Origin: an uncultured Alphaproteobacteria bacterium | GTDB lineage: Bacteria; Pseudomonadota; Alphaproteobacteria; GCA-2731375 | Direction of reading: 5' to 3' | Length of the DNA stretch: 64,000 nucleotides | Assembly: GCA_951812805.1 (NCBI GenBank) | Contig: CATOSZ010000009.1 | Span: 382,501-446,500 of the forward strand | In this document: in pieces, positions 8,414 to 17,940 of the stretch | Layout of the letters: every line of letters starts with the position of its first letter | Numbering within the stretch: position 1 is the first letter of the stretch | Translations under genes and position numbers: made by a program | Notes under the pieces: generated by a model | What the model was told of the DNA's origin: nothing | The model's database searches: none | The model's input: the letters and a program-made list of their open reading frames with translations, nothing else

Positions 8414-10018
8414 CTAGTCGAACACCGTTTCCATGTAGTGATCGGCGTTGACGATCGCCTCGATCACCGTCGGGCCGTCGGCCGCCAGGGCCGCCGTCAG
8501 GGCCACGCGGAGCGCCGCGCCGTCGCGCACACCGTGCGCCGGGACGCCGAAATAATGCTCCGGTGGATCGCGGTATTCCTCTTCCTGGACGTTGGAGCCA
8601 TAGATGCCGAACTGGCGGCGCGCCTGCTTGATCTGAATGAGGCTGAGCCAGCGATCGTCCAGCACCACGACCGGCAGCGAGAGGCCCAGCCGCTTGGCCG
8701 TCGCCAGCTCGCCGCAGGTCATCTGGAAGCAACCGTCGCCCAGCACGCAGACCACGGGGCGTTCCGGCTCCGCGATCTTGGCGGCGATGGCGGCGGGCAG
8801 GCCGAAGCCCATCGACGACCAGCCGTTGGTGATGAGGAAGCGGCGCGGCGCGGGTGCCTGCCACTGGCTGGCGATCTGATGGGTATGGGCGCCGACGTCG
8901 AAGGCCAGCACGCCCTCGCCCGGCAACACGTCGCGCACGATGTCGATCGCCTCGTGCGGCGTGAAACCGGTGCTCTCCGGGCGCAGCGTCGACTGGAACA
9001 ACGCCCGCTGGGCCTCGAGCTCGTCGTCCCGCCAGTGGGCCACCTCCCCCGGCAGTTCCAGCAACGAGGTGAGGCCGGCGTCGAGCGCCCCGGTCACCTC
9101 GCCGGCGACCGTGACGGTGGCGTCGACGTCGACCGGCTCCATGTCGACCTGCAACAACGGCACACCGCCGAGCCAGGCCTCGTACTCGACCTCGATCGTG
9201 TCGTAGCCGAGGCCGACCATCAGGTCGGCGCCGGCGACGAAGCGGCGCTGCACCTGCCGGCAGGACCGCTCGATGCAGCCGAGCGCCAGCGGATGGGCAT
9301 CATCGATCAGGCCCTTGGCCATGGTGGTGGTGAGGAAGGGCAGGTTGAAATGCTCGACCACGCGGCGCAACAAATCCGGGTCCGTCATGCGCATGGCGTT
9401 GGAGCCGATGACGGCGAGCGGTCGTTTCGCCGCCGACAGCAATCCCGCCGCCTTGGCGATCGACGCGGCTTGCGGCGCGGGGCGGCGGTGGATGTCGATC
9501 CGCTCGGGCACGACGGCCCGCTTGGCCGGGGCCAGGGAGACGTCTTCCGGCAGGTCGAGGTGCACGGGGCCGCGTGGCTCGGTCATCGCCAGTTCGACCG
9601 CGCGGGTCACCGTCTCGGCCACATTGTTGAAATCGAGCGGCAGGGTCGCCTTGGTGATCGGCTTGAAGAGGGCGTGATGGTCGATCAGCATCTGCAGGCG
9701 CCGGCCGAGCTGGTACGAATTCAGCGTGCAGGTGATCGCGATCATCGGCGAGCGGTCGAGGAAGGCGTCGCCCACGCCCGTCGCCAGGTTGGTCGCGCCG
9801 GGCCCGAGCGTCGCCAGGCAGAAGCCGGGCGCGCCGGTCTGCCGCCCCATGACGTCGGCGGCGAAGCCGGCCGAGCCCTCGTGCGCCGTCAGCACATATT
9901 CGATACCGCCGGTCCGCATCGCCTCGATCAACGGCAGCACGTTGCCGCTCGGAATGCCAAAGCCGTGGCTGACACCGGCGGCCTTGAGGATCGCGACGAT
10001 CAATTCAGCGTTGTTCAT
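8414..10018 (-). CDS. Thiamine diphosphate-dependent enzyme, acetolactate synthase-like
   Basis: 534 residues with the three-domain layout of ThDP-dependent decarboxylases/synthases. The N-terminal PYR domain has catalytic Glu in TAHEGSAGFAADVMGR, about residue 47. The middle domain has VIGSNAMR. The C-terminal PP domain has cofactor motif VLGDGCFQMTCGEL ending in VVLDDRWLSLI. In most family members the end of that motif is N-D/N; here it is DD. FAD-binding acetolactate synthase and benzoylformate decarboxylase share this fold, so the exact reaction is open. It is first in a two-gene operon with the asparaginase. The divergent SDR at 10140 shares a 121-bp promoter region. Confidence 0.75.
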   Translation of the reverse strand: MNNAELIVAILKAAGVSHGFGIPSGNVLPLIEAMRTGGIEYVLTAHEGSAGFAADVMGRQTGAPGFCLATLGPGATNLATGVGDAFLDRSPMIAITCTLNSYQLGRRLQMLIDHHALFKPITKATLPLDFNNVAETVTRAVELAMTEPRGPVHLDLPEDVSLAPAKRAVVPERIDIHRRPAPQAASIAKAAGLLSAAKRPLAVIGSNAMRMTDPDLLRRVVEHFNLPFLTTTMAKGLIDDAHPLALGCIERSCRQVQRRFVAGADLMVGLGYDTIEVEYEAWLGGVPLLQVDMEPVDVDATVTVAGEVTGALDAGLTSLLELPGEVAHWRDDELEAQRALFQSTLRPESTGFTPHEAIDIVRDVLPGEGVLAFDVGAHTHQIASQWQAPAPRRFLITNGWSSMGFGLPAAIAAKIAEPERPVVCVLGDGCFQMTCGELATAKRLGLSLPVVVLDDRWLSLIQIKQARRQFGIYGSNVQEEEYRDPPEHYFGVPAHGVRDGAALRVALTAALAADGPTVIEAIVNADHYMETVFD

Positions 10019-10139
10019 GGAACTCCGTCCTCTTTCACGTACCGGGTCCGGAACGGCCCGCCCCTACCCACCGGATCCCCTGCTACCCTGTGTACGGTTC
10101 CCGTGCAAACAATTGCTGGCACGCGAGGGGAGAACAGGT

Positions 10140-10919
10140 ATGGGTGAAAACAGAATGGTCGTGGTAACCGGCGGCGCCAGCGGCATCGGCCGCGCCACGG
10201 CCCTGCGGTTCGCCGCCGCCGGCGACCGGGTCGTCGTCGCCGATATCAATCCGGGCGCTGCCGAAGAGGTCGTGGCCGAGATCGAGGCCGACGGCGGCCA
10301 GGCCCGCGTTCACGACGTCGACGTCGCTCTCGACGCCTCCGTCGACACGCTCGCCGAGGCGGCCGGCGAGGCCGAGGTCCTGGTCAACTCCGCCGGGCTG
10401 CTGCAGAACATTTCCGAGATCGAAAGCCTCGACATGGCGGAGCATGACCGCCTCTGGGCGGTGAACTATCGTGGCAGCCTGCTTTGTGCCCGCGCCTTCG
10501 CCCGGACCATGGCGGCCCGAGGGGGCGGCGGCTCCATCGTCAATATCTCCTCGACCTCGGCCGTCGCCGCGTTCCCGCTGCATGCCTATGGCCCCGGCAA
10601 GGCGGCGATCGATCGACTGACGGCGATCCTGGCCTCCGATCTCGGGCCGAAGGGCATCCGGGTCAACGCGGTGATGCCGGGCTATGTGCTGACGGAACAG
10701 ATGCGGGCCCGGATTGCTTCGGGCCACCGGGACCCGACGATGATGGAACGCCAGTCGTCGTTGGGTCGGATGGTGGCGCCGGCGGAAATCGCCGATGCGA
10801 TCCACTTCCTCTGCTCGGACGCGGCCCGGGCGATCACCGGCGTCAGCCTGCCGGTCGATGCCGGCTGGCTCGCCCACGTCACCTATCGTCAGCATCCGGG
10901 CTTCGCGGGAACCAACTAA
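10140..10919 (+). CDS. SDR family NAD(P)-dependent oxidoreductase
   Basis: 259 residues from the ATG at 10140, which follows a GAGGGGAGAACAG ribosome site. A longer in-frame reading upstream is a shadow of the ThDP gene. Classical short-chain dehydrogenase features are the cofactor motif TGGASGIGRATALR, NSAG at about residue 85, the active-site Ser in NISSTSA, and YGPGKAA carrying the Tyr and Lys. C-terminal GYVLTEQM and TGVSLPVDAGW complete the fold. Asp in VVADIN after the second strand suggests NAD(H) rather than NADP(H). The substrate is unknown. It is divergent from the ThDP/asparaginase operon. Confidence 0.82.
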   Translation: MGENRMVVVTGGASGIGRATALRFAAAGDRVVVADINPGAAEEVVAEIEADGGQARVHDVDVALDASVDTLAEAAGEAEVLVNSAGLLQNISEIESLDMAEHDRLWAVNYRGSLLCARAFARTMAARGGGGSIVNISSTSAVAAFPLHAYGPGKAAIDRLTAILASDLGPKGIRVNAVMPGYVLTEQMRARIASGHRDPTMMERQSSLGRMVAPAEIADAIHFLCSDAARAITGVSLPVDAGWLAHVTYRQHPGFAGTN

Positions 10920-10985
10920 CCCCACCCCCTCCACGACACTCGATTGCCGTCACCCCGAACAGGGTCCAGAATAAGGTCACAGTAC

Positions 10986-11059
10986 AGGGTCAGGTCTTGT
11001 TTGGTGAATTCCAGTCGCCGTCGAGCGATGGCTGACTTCACCAAACAAGACCTGACCCT
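10986..11059. repeat. Perfect 23-bp stem palindrome, copy 1 of a dispersed family
   Basis: Arms 10986-11008 and 11037-11059 are perfectly complementary, with a 28-nt loop. The outer part of the stem reads AGGGTCAGGTCTTG and recurs in palindromes at 41681-41750 and 43736-43805, while the inner stem differs and still pairs perfectly. It lies in the 312-bp gap between the SDR gene and the hydrolase at 11232, which otherwise shows no gene. Such GTCAGGTCTTG stems resemble REP/REPIN-type repeats mobilised by RAYT (IS200-like) transposases. That link is from memory, and no RAYT gene is in the window. Confidence 0.8.
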
Positions 11060-11231
11060 TTTCGCCGTGGGCCATACCGGCGACTGCGATGACGGTGGTG
11101 GCGGAGCTGTCGGTGATGGGGTCGTCGTGGAGTCTTCGGTCCTGCGTCGTGATGTGCACCCTCGCTTGACGCGGGCCCGGTCTGCGGCTTCCATGGTCCC
11201 CTGACAATTCGTGCCGCCAGGGAGAGCGTCC

Positions 11232-13202
11232 ATGAGCCTCGAGACCTTCCAGATCACCCGACGGGAGCCCTATCTCGACGGCCGCGTCTTCGAGGGCGGC
11301 GGTGCCTACGAGCGGATCGACGGCGTGGCGACCTATGCGGTTGATCCCGAGCATGCGGCGAACGCGGGCATCGTCGATCTTCCCCTGGCGCCGCGCGACG
11401 CGGACGGCCGGGTGCGCTATGCGGGCGACGTCACGATCCTGCGCCCACTCTCCGGCGGCAACCGGACGCTGCTGCTGGAGGTGCCGAACCGCGGCAACCG
11501 GGTCCTGCAGCGCAATATGAACCGGGCGCCCTTCGATCTCATGCCGACGGACGAGATCCAGGCGGGCGACGGGTTCCTGCAGCGCCATGGCTGGACGCTG
11601 GCCTGGGTCGGGTGGCAGTGGGACGTGCCCAAGCCGGGCCCGCGCATGGGGCTGGAGGCGCCGCGGATACCGCAGAGCGCGCTCAACGCCGACGCGCCGA
11701 TGCAACTGCGCATCCAGCCGAACCAGCGCCGCGCCGACTATCCGCTGACCGACCACCATGTCGGCGCCATCGGCAACCACCAGGCCATCCCCGCCCGCGA
11801 GGGCGAAGAGGGCGAGGCCCGCTTGCTGGTCCGCGACGGCATCTGGGGCGAGGCGCGCGAGATCCCGCGCGAAAACTGGCGCTTCGCCCGCGAGGACAAC
11901 GGCGCTCGGGTCGCCGATCCCAGTCATATCCACCTCGACGGCGGCTTCGAGCCGGGCAAGGTCTACGACATCCTCTATGCGCCCGCCGAATGTCCGGTGC
12001 CGGGCACCGGGCTGCTGGCGCTCCGCGACCTCGGCGCCTGGCTGAAGGGGGACGCCGCCTCGCCCATCGCCGGCGACATCGACCACGCCGTCGCCCAGGG
12101 GATCTCGCAGTGCGGGCGCTTCCTGCGCAGCTTCATCGAGCGCGGCCTGAATATCGACGAGGCGGGCGGCCAGGTCTTCGACGGTATTCTGGTGCATATC
12201 GCCGGTGGCCGGCGGGGCGAGTTCAATCACCGCCGCGGCCAGCCCTCGGTCCAGCCGACGCCGAGCTTTGGCCACCTCTTCCCCTTCGCCGACGCGGCGC
12301 AGAAGGACCCCCGCACCGGGCGCACCGCCGGGCTGCTCGACCGCCAGCGCACCAAGGGCGGCATGGCGAAGATCTTCTATACCGACACCTCGGCGGAATA
12401 CTGGCGGGGCGATGCCTCACTCTCGCATCTCTCGCTCGCGGACGGCGGCGACGTCGAGCCGCCGGCGGACGAGGTGCGGCGCTATCTCTTCGCTTCGACC
12501 CAGCATTCGCCGGGCGTGCTGCCCTTCACGGACCAGAGCCCGTTCGGTACCCACGGCTCGAACCATTTCAACGTCGTCGACTACCGCCCGCTGCTGCGCG
12601 CCGCGCTCACCAACCTGCGTGACTGGATCCGGGACGGGACCGAACCGCCGGCAAGCGTGATGCCCCGCCAGAGCGACGGCACGGCGGCGACGCGGGAGGC
12701 GGTGGCGGCCAAGCTGGCGGCCATCCCGGCGCTCGCCCGCCCGGATCCGGCGGCGCTGCCGTGGATCTACCCGCTCGACCTCGGCGAACTGGCCGAGCGC
12801 GGCATCCCTGCCCTGCCGGCGACGCGGGACGGCGCGGCCTATCCCTGCCTCGTCGCCGACGTCGACGCGGACGGCAACGAGGTCGCCGGCATCGCCATGC
12901 CCGACGTTTCCGTCGCCGTCGCCACCCACACCGGCTTCAACGTGCGCCATCCAGACAGTGGCGGCGGCGGCCAGATCCTGGAATATGTCGGCCTGACCCT
13001 GCCGCTGGCCAAGGACCGGGCCGCACGGGAGGCCGCGGGCGATCCCCGGCCTTCGATCGCCGAGCGCTATGCTAGTCGCGACGACTATCTCCGCCGGGTC
13101 CGGGCCGCGGCCGAGGACCTTGTCGCCCAGCGCCATCTGCTGGCCGAGGATATCGAGGTCTGCGCAGAGATCGCCGCCGAACGCTACGACGCCTGCGCCT
13201 GA
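11232..13202 (+). CDS. Large alpha/beta hydrolase domain protein (ABhydrolase_10 type)
   Basis: 656 residues from the ATG at 11232, chosen because AGGGAGAG lies 5-10 bp upstream. An in-frame earlier start lacks a ribosome site. The N-terminal third is a beta-rich region (FQITRREPYLDGRVFEGG). The hydrolase core follows, with probable nucleophile in GISQCGRFLRSF near residue 300 and a likely acid/His region around STQHSPGVLPF and GTHGSNHFNVVDY. The length and lack of lid motifs fit uncharacterised alpha/beta-hydrolase-domain proteins of about 650 residues found in alphaproteobacteria and actinobacteria. No signal peptide is visible. A second hydrolase begins 24 bp downstream, so the two probably share a transcript. 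The substrate is unknown. Confidence 0.72.
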   Translation: MSLETFQITRREPYLDGRVFEGGGAYERIDGVATYAVDPEHAANAGIVDLPLAPRDADGRVRYAGDVTILRPLSGGNRTLLLEVPNRGNRVLQRNMNRAPFDLMPTDEIQAGDGFLQRHGWTLAWVGWQWDVPKPGPRMGLEAPRIPQSALNADAPMQLRIQPNQRRADYPLTDHHVGAIGNHQAIPAREGEEGEARLLVRDGIWGEAREIPRENWRFAREDNGARVADPSHIHLDGGFEPGKVYDILYAPAECPVPGTGLLALRDLGAWLKGDAASPIAGDIDHAVAQGISQCGRFLRSFIERGLNIDEAGGQVFDGILVHIAGGRRGEFNHRRGQPSVQPTPSFGHLFPFADAAQKDPRTGRTAGLLDRQRTKGGMAKIFYTDTSAEYWRGDASLSHLSLADGGDVEPPADEVRRYLFASTQHSPGVLPFTDQSPFGTHGSNHFNVVDYRPLLRAALTNLRDWIRDGTEPPASVMPRQSDGTAATREAVAAKLAAIPALARPDPAALPWIYPLDLGELAERGIPALPATRDGAAYPCLVADVDADGNEVAGIAMPDVSVAVATHTGFNVRHPDSGGGGQILEYVGLTLPLAKDRAAREAAGDPRPSIAERYASRDDYLRRVRAAAEDLVAQRHLLAEDIEVCAEIAAERYDACA

Positions 13203-13226
13203 GGGGCCGGAACCGGAGAAACGCCC

Positions 13227-14267
13227 ATGCCCGCATCCGCCGCACTCCGCGCCCGCCTGCGCATGGCCGACATGCCGTCCTGGGCGGCCCCGATCTGGTT
13301 GCTGGGACGGCGGCGGCGCTCGGGTGAGCGGGTGATGACGGCGAAGGCCCAGGTGGTGGCTGATATCGCCACCGCACTCCGCGTGCCGGGCTATGTGCCG
13401 ACGCCGGTGGAGGCGCGCGCGCAGATGCGCAACATGATCGCCCTCTGGGAAAAGCCGCACCCACCGCTGGCGCGCAAGCAGAACCTCACGATCCCGGGGC
13501 CGGCGGGCGAACTGCCGGCCCGGCTTTATGCCTCGCGGCCGGAGGCGGCGGGCCCTCGCCCCGTGATCTGTTACTTCCACGGCGGCGGCTGGATCCAGGG
13601 CGACCTCGAAACCCACGATGCCTTCTGCGGCAAGCTGGCACTCGCCGCCGATTGCATCGTCGTCGCGGTCGATTACCGCCTGGCGCCGGAGCACAAGTTT
13701 CCCGCCGGCGTCGAGGATTGCCTGGCCGCCTGGCGCTGGCTGGTCGGCCACGCCATGACGCTCGGCGGGGACGTGGACCGCATCGCCGTCGCCGGTGACA
13801 GCGCCGGCGGCAACCTCGCCGCCATGGTCGCACAGCAGACCCATTGGGCGGGAACGCCGGCGCCGCTGGCGCAGGTCCTGATCTATCCCGCGACCGATCT
13901 CCATTGCAGCAGCCCCAGCCATCAGACCTTCGCGGACGATCCGATCCTGCCGCGCGACCGGCTCATGTTCTATCTCGACTGGTACCTGAACGGGCCGGAC
14001 GACCGCGCCGATCTTCGCGCCTCGCCCGGCCTGGCCGCGGACCTCTCCGGCCTGGCACCGGCCTATGTGATGAACTGTGGCTTCGATCCCCTGCGCGACG
14101 AGGCGGCGGACTATGCGCGCCGGATGGAAGCGGCGGGCGTCGAATGCCTGCACCGGGAGTGGACGGGCCTGATGCATGGCTGCACGATCATGACCGCCGT
14201 GCTGCCGGAAGGCGATTTCGTCACCGCCGAGATCGGCACCTGGCTGCGCGAGATGTTCGCCCGCTAG
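13227..14267 (+). CDS. Alpha/beta hydrolase fold-3 esterase (hormone-sensitive lipase family)
   Basis: 346 residues. It shows the HSL/acetyl-esterase signature: oxyanion HGGGW (CYFHGGGWIQGD, about residue 115), nucleophile elbow AVAGDSAGGNLAA (about 190), catalytic Asp in CGFDPLRDE (about 290) and His in GLMHGCTIM (about 320). The first about 70 residues are a cap region. These enzymes hydrolyse short acyl esters or amides in the cytosol. It follows the large hydrolase by 24 bp and precedes an adenylate cyclase by 39 bp, all on the same strand. Confidence 0.84.
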   Translation: MPASAALRARLRMADMPSWAAPIWLLGRRRRSGERVMTAKAQVVADIATALRVPGYVPTPVEARAQMRNMIALWEKPHPPLARKQNLTIPGPAGELPARLYASRPEAAGPRPVICYFHGGGWIQGDLETHDAFCGKLALAADCIVVAVDYRLAPEHKFPAGVEDCLAAWRWLVGHAMTLGGDVDRIAVAGDSAGGNLAAMVAQQTHWAGTPAPLAQVLIYPATDLHCSSPSHQTFADDPILPRDRLMFYLDWYLNGPDDRADLRASPGLAADLSGLAPAYVMNCGFDPLRDEAADYARRMEAAGVECLHREWTGLMHGCTIMTAVLPEGDFVTAEIGTWLREMFAR

Positions 14268-14306
14268 CCCGCGTCGTTTCATCGGCTTTGGAGTTGGTCA
14301 CGTCAC

Positions 14307-16208
14307 ATGGCGGAAGAACGTGTGCAACGTCGCCTCGCGGCCATCCTCGCCGCCGATGTCGTCGGCTACTCCCGACTGATGGGGGAAGACGAGACCGGCA
14401 CGCTCGCCGATCTGAAAGCACACCGGGCCGCCTTGTTCGTGCCCAAGGCCGCCCAGCATCACGGGCGCAGCGTCAAGCTCATGGGCGACGGCGAACTGCT
14501 GGAGTTTCCAAGCGTGGTCGAGGCCGTACGGTTCGCGGTCGACGTCCAATGCGCGATGGGCGAGCGGAACGAAGCCGTGCCGGCGCATCGGCGCCTCCGG
14601 TTCCGCATGGGCATCAATGTCGGCGATGTCGTCGTCGAGGGCGACGATCTCTATGGCGACGGCGTGAACATCGCCGCCCGGCTGGAAGCAATGGCCGAGC
14701 CGGGTGGCATCTGCCTCTCGCGGGCGGCGCGGGACCAGGTGCGCGACCGTCTCGATCTCGATCTCAACGATCTCGGCGAGCGGGAGATGAAGAACATCGC
14801 CCGCCCCGTCCGCGCCTTCGCGGTCGAGATGAACGACAAGGCGCGAGGGCTGACGACGCCGATCGAGGCACCGCCGCCGGGTGCGAAGCGTTGGAAGGCG
14901 ATGGCGATCGGCGGCGCCCTGACGGCGGTTGCCCTAGCGGCCTTGCTCTGGCTTCAGCCCTGGAACGAGGCCGTGGCACCGTGGGAACGCTCGGACGCGA
15001 GCCAGGCGCGGCGCGAGGGGCCGTCCATCGCCGTGTTGCCGTTCACCAACGGCTCCGACGACGCGTCGCAGGACTATTTCGCCGCCGGGATCACGGAGGA
15101 CGTCACGACCGATCTCTCCAAGGTCGCCGGTCTGTTCGTTGCCCCGAGTTCGGCGACCAGGCGCTATGCGGGGGCGGTCCTCGAGGCGAGCGTCGTCGGC
15201 CGTGACCTCGGTGTCGGGCATATCCTGGAGGGCGGTGTCCGCCGCGCCGGCGATCGGCTTCGCATCACCGTGAAGCTGATCGACGCGGCCGCCGGCGTCC
15301 AGGTCTGGGCCGAACGCTACGACCGCGACCCCCGGGACGTCTTCGCCATCCAGGACGATATCGCCGAGCGGGTCGTCGAAGCGCTCTCGCAGCGGCTGAA
15401 GACGGGATCGTTGAACCGCGTCGCGCGCGCCTACACGCCCGACCTCGAGGCCTATGATCTCTACATTCAGGGCCGCGCGAAGCGCATTCCGCCCACGCCA
15501 GAGAATCTTTCGGCGGCGCTGGACATGTTCGTCAGGGCGATCGCGATCGACCCCGACTTCGCGGGCGGTTACGCCGGCGCCGCCTATGTGCATGTCCTGC
15601 GCTACGGCAACCCGTCACTGCATGGCACCTCGCCGGGGGCGGACCTGGAGGCGGCCCGGGGGCTGGCCGAGAAGGCGGTGGCACTCGACCCGACGTTCGG
15701 CCCGGCCTGGGCCAGTTTGAGCGAGGTCTATGCCCGCAAGGGCCGCCATGACGACGCCTTGCGGGCCATCGAGACGGCGATGGAGGCCGCGCCCAACGAC
15801 TCGTTGATGCGCGCGACCTACGGCCGTCTGTTGGGACATGTCGGCCGGCCGGAAGACGGCATCGATGAGGTCAAGCAGGCCATGCGGATGAGTCCCGACA
15901 GTCTGCCCATGCTGTATTTCCTGGGCGCCAACTACCGGGCCGCCGGCCAGTTCGACAAGGCCATCGCGGCGCTCACCGAACATCGCAAGCGGTTGGGCGG
16001 CCGGGTCGTGCCGCCGCCGACGACCCAGCTGATCGCCGCCCACGTCCAGGCCGGATCGCTGGAAGAGGCCCGCGCCGAAGCCCGGGCGCTGCTGCAGGTC
16101 GCGCCGGGCTTCACGACAGCGGATGCATCGCGGACCCATAACTACAGGTCCGAGGCCGAACGCAACCGCTTCCTCGACGCGCTGCGCGCCGCCGGCCTGC
16201 CGGAGTGA
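14307..16208 (+). CDS. Class III adenylate cyclase with TolB-like and TPR regions
   Basis: 633 residues. The N-terminal cyclase homology domain (about 1-170) shows the first metal Asp in AADVVGYSRLM, KLMGDGELLEF and the NIAARLEAM motif. One membrane helix lies at about residues 192-212. A TolB-N/FlgO-like region (PSIAVLPFTNGSDDASQDYF) and tetratricopeptide-like helices follow to the end. Cyclase/TolB/TPR proteins of this type are numerous in Rhizobiales and Rhodospirillales and make cAMP in response to unknown signals. The end is odd: after the stop codon the same frame continues for 19 codons that repeat the last residues (see 16209-16268). Confidence 0.8.
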   Translation: MAEERVQRRLAAILAADVVGYSRLMGEDETGTLADLKAHRAALFVPKAAQHHGRSVKLMGDGELLEFPSVVEAVRFAVDVQCAMGERNEAVPAHRRLRFRMGINVGDVVVEGDDLYGDGVNIAARLEAMAEPGGICLSRAARDQVRDRLDLDLNDLGEREMKNIARPVRAFAVEMNDKARGLTTPIEAPPPGAKRWKAMAIGGALTAVALAALLWLQPWNEAVAPWERSDASQARREGPSIAVLPFTNGSDDASQDYFAAGITEDVTTDLSKVAGLFVAPSSATRRYAGAVLEASVVGRDLGVGHILEGGVRRAGDRLRITVKLIDAAAGVQVWAERYDRDPRDVFAIQDDIAERVVEALSQRLKTGSLNRVARAYTPDLEAYDLYIQGRAKRIPPTPENLSAALDMFVRAIAIDPDFAGGYAGAAYVHVLRYGNPSLHGTSPGADLEAARGLAEKAVALDPTFGPAWASLSEVYARKGRHDDALRAIETAMEAAPNDSLMRATYGRLLGHVGRPEDGIDEVKQAMRMSPDSLPMLYFLGANYRAAGQFDKAIAALTEHRKRLGGRVVPPPTTQLIAAHVQAGSLEEARAEARALLQVAPGFTTADASRTHNYRSEAERNRFLDALRAAGLPE

Positions 16209-16268
16209 TCGGACCGCGCGGTCGAGCAGCGTCTGGAAACGCTGCGCGCCCTCGGCCTGCCGGAATAG
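16209..16268 (+). other. In-frame duplicated C-terminal tail after the cyclase stop
   Basis: Directly after the TGA at 16206-16208 the same frame stays open for 19 codons to TAG at 16266. The tail repeats the preceding end: DALRAAGLPE, then stop, then TLRALGLPE. This is either an ancestral tail cut by a stop or a small tandem duplication placed after the stop. Read-through would add 20 residues including the suppressed codon. Confidence 0.6.
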
Positions 16269-16272
16269 CCCC

Positions 16273-17768
16273 TCAGCGGAAGTTGCGCCCACCCGGCAGG
16301 GCCGTGCGGGGGTCGGACATCGGGTGTTTGACGACGTCGGCCGGGGCGACCGGGGGCTCCAGCGGCGGGCTTGCCGTGCCGCTCTCGGCCAGGCGTTCCA
16401 GCAGGTCGGAGCGGTCGACCAGGCGTTCGGCCAGGACGTGGACGACGATGCCCTCGCGCTCGACCCGGCCCTCGGCCTGCAGCAGGCGGGCGCCGAGGAC
16501 GATGCGGCGGTATTGCTCGAACACGGGTGGGCGGATGATGACGTTGGCGACGCCCGTCTCGTCCTCCAGCGTGGCAAAGATCACCCCCTGGGCGCTGCCT
16601 GGGCGCTGGCGGACCAGGACCAGGCCGGCGACCTTCACCCGTTTGCGCGCCGGCAGTTCGGCCAGCACCGTGGCCGTCACCACGCCCGTCTCGCCGAGCG
16701 CCCGGCGAAGGAAGGACAGCGGATGCGCCTTCAGGGAGAGGCGCAAGGCGCGGTAATCCTCGATCACCTGCTGGCCCGCCGGCATCTCCGGCAGCAATTC
16801 GCCGCTGCCGTCGGCGGCCAGGCGGGCATCGGCGTGTTCGAAGAGCGGTAGCGGCGCCCGCTCCAGCGCCTTGGCTTCCCAGAGCGCACGCCGCCGGTCG
16901 AGGCCGAGGGAGCGGAAGGCGTCGGCGCGGGCGAGACGCTCAATCGTCGCGATCCGCAGCCCGGCCCGGGCGTGCAGCCCGGCGACGTCGTCCCAGCCGG
17001 CACCGCGGCTATCGAGGAGGCGGGTCATCTCCTCCTCCCGCAGGCCCTTCACCTGGCGGAAGCCGAGGCGAAGCGCCGGGCCCTGGTCCGGCCGGTCCTC
17101 GAGCGTGTTGTCCCAGTGCGAGTGGCCGACGTCCACGGGCCGCACCTCCACCCCGTGCTCGGCCGCGTCGCGGACGAGCTGGGCCGGGGCGTAGAAGCCC
17201 ATCGGCTGGCTGTTCAGCAGGGCACAGGCGAAGGCGGCGGGATAGTGGCATTTCAGCCAGGCGGAGACGTAGACCAGCAGGGCGAAACTCGCCGCGTGGC
17301 TTTCCGGGAAGCCGTATTCGCCGAAGCCCTCGATCTGCTTGAAGCAGCGGCTGGCGAAGTCGCGGTCGTAGCCGCGCGCCACCATGCCCTCGATCATCTT
17401 CGCTTCGAAGCCGTGGATGGTACCGGTGCGCCGGAAGGTGGCCATGGCACGGCGCAGCTGGTCCGCCTCGCTCGGGGTGAAGCCGGCGGCGACGATGGCG
17501 ATGCGCATCGCCTGCTCCTGGAATAGCGGCACGCCGAGGGTCTTGCCGAGCACGGCCTCCAGCTCCGGCGAGGGAAAATGGACCGGTTCCTTGCCGGCGC
17601 GGCGGCGCAGGTAGGGATGCACCATGTCGCCCTGGATCGGGCCCGGGCGCACGATCGCCACCTCGACCACCAGGTCGTAGAAGTCGCGCGGGCGCAGGCG
17701 CGGCAGCATGGTCATCTGCGCCCGGCTTTCGACCTGGAAGACGCCGATCGAGTCGGCCCGGCACAGCA
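16273..17768 (-). pseudogene. dnaE2: dnaE2 error-prone DNA polymerase, 3' part (IS-interrupted)
   Basis: C-terminal about 497 codons of the DnaE2/ImuC alpha-type polymerase, cut off from the 5' part by the IS21 element at 17769-20395. The reading resumes in the conserved polymerase core (RADSIGVFQVESRAQMTML). It continues through GGGRDKARG-like finger regions (FGEYGFPESHAASFALLVY) and the C-terminal OB-fold (VAGLVLVRQRPGSA), ending NFR. An ATG made by the target duplication plus the first IS base (17767-17769) could allow translation of this fragment, but without the PHP and palm N-terminus it cannot be an active polymerase. Removing the IS and one copy of the repeat restores an open frame across the junction. 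Confidence 0.88.
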
Positions 17769-17940
17769 TGCGCGTTTCGGAAAGTCCCGGACACCGATTA
17801 CGGAAAGTCCTGGCCAGAGATTTCAGTAAGTCGCGGCCAGTGATTCCGGAAAGTCCCGGACAGCATCACGGGGCGATCTGAGTTCAGCTTTCGGGTGCGC
17901 CGTCTCGGCGTCTACCTCTTGGCTTTTGCCGGGAGGGGAC

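Noticed and set aside
8397..8864. N-terminal extension of the asparaginase
   Set aside because: It overlaps the ThDP gene by over 400 bp and has low-complexity Arg/Gly content; the ATG at 8396 precedes the first catalytic motif at normal distance.
10986..11059. Rho-independent terminator of the SDR gene
   Set aside because: The stem is long and perfect with no T-run, and the same core recurs at two other loci inside gene remnants, so a dispersed repeat fits better.
17774..17870. CRISPR-like short repeats
   Set aside because: The GGAAAGTCC repeats are irregularly spaced, few, and sit at an IS21 end mirrored at the other end: transposase binding sites.
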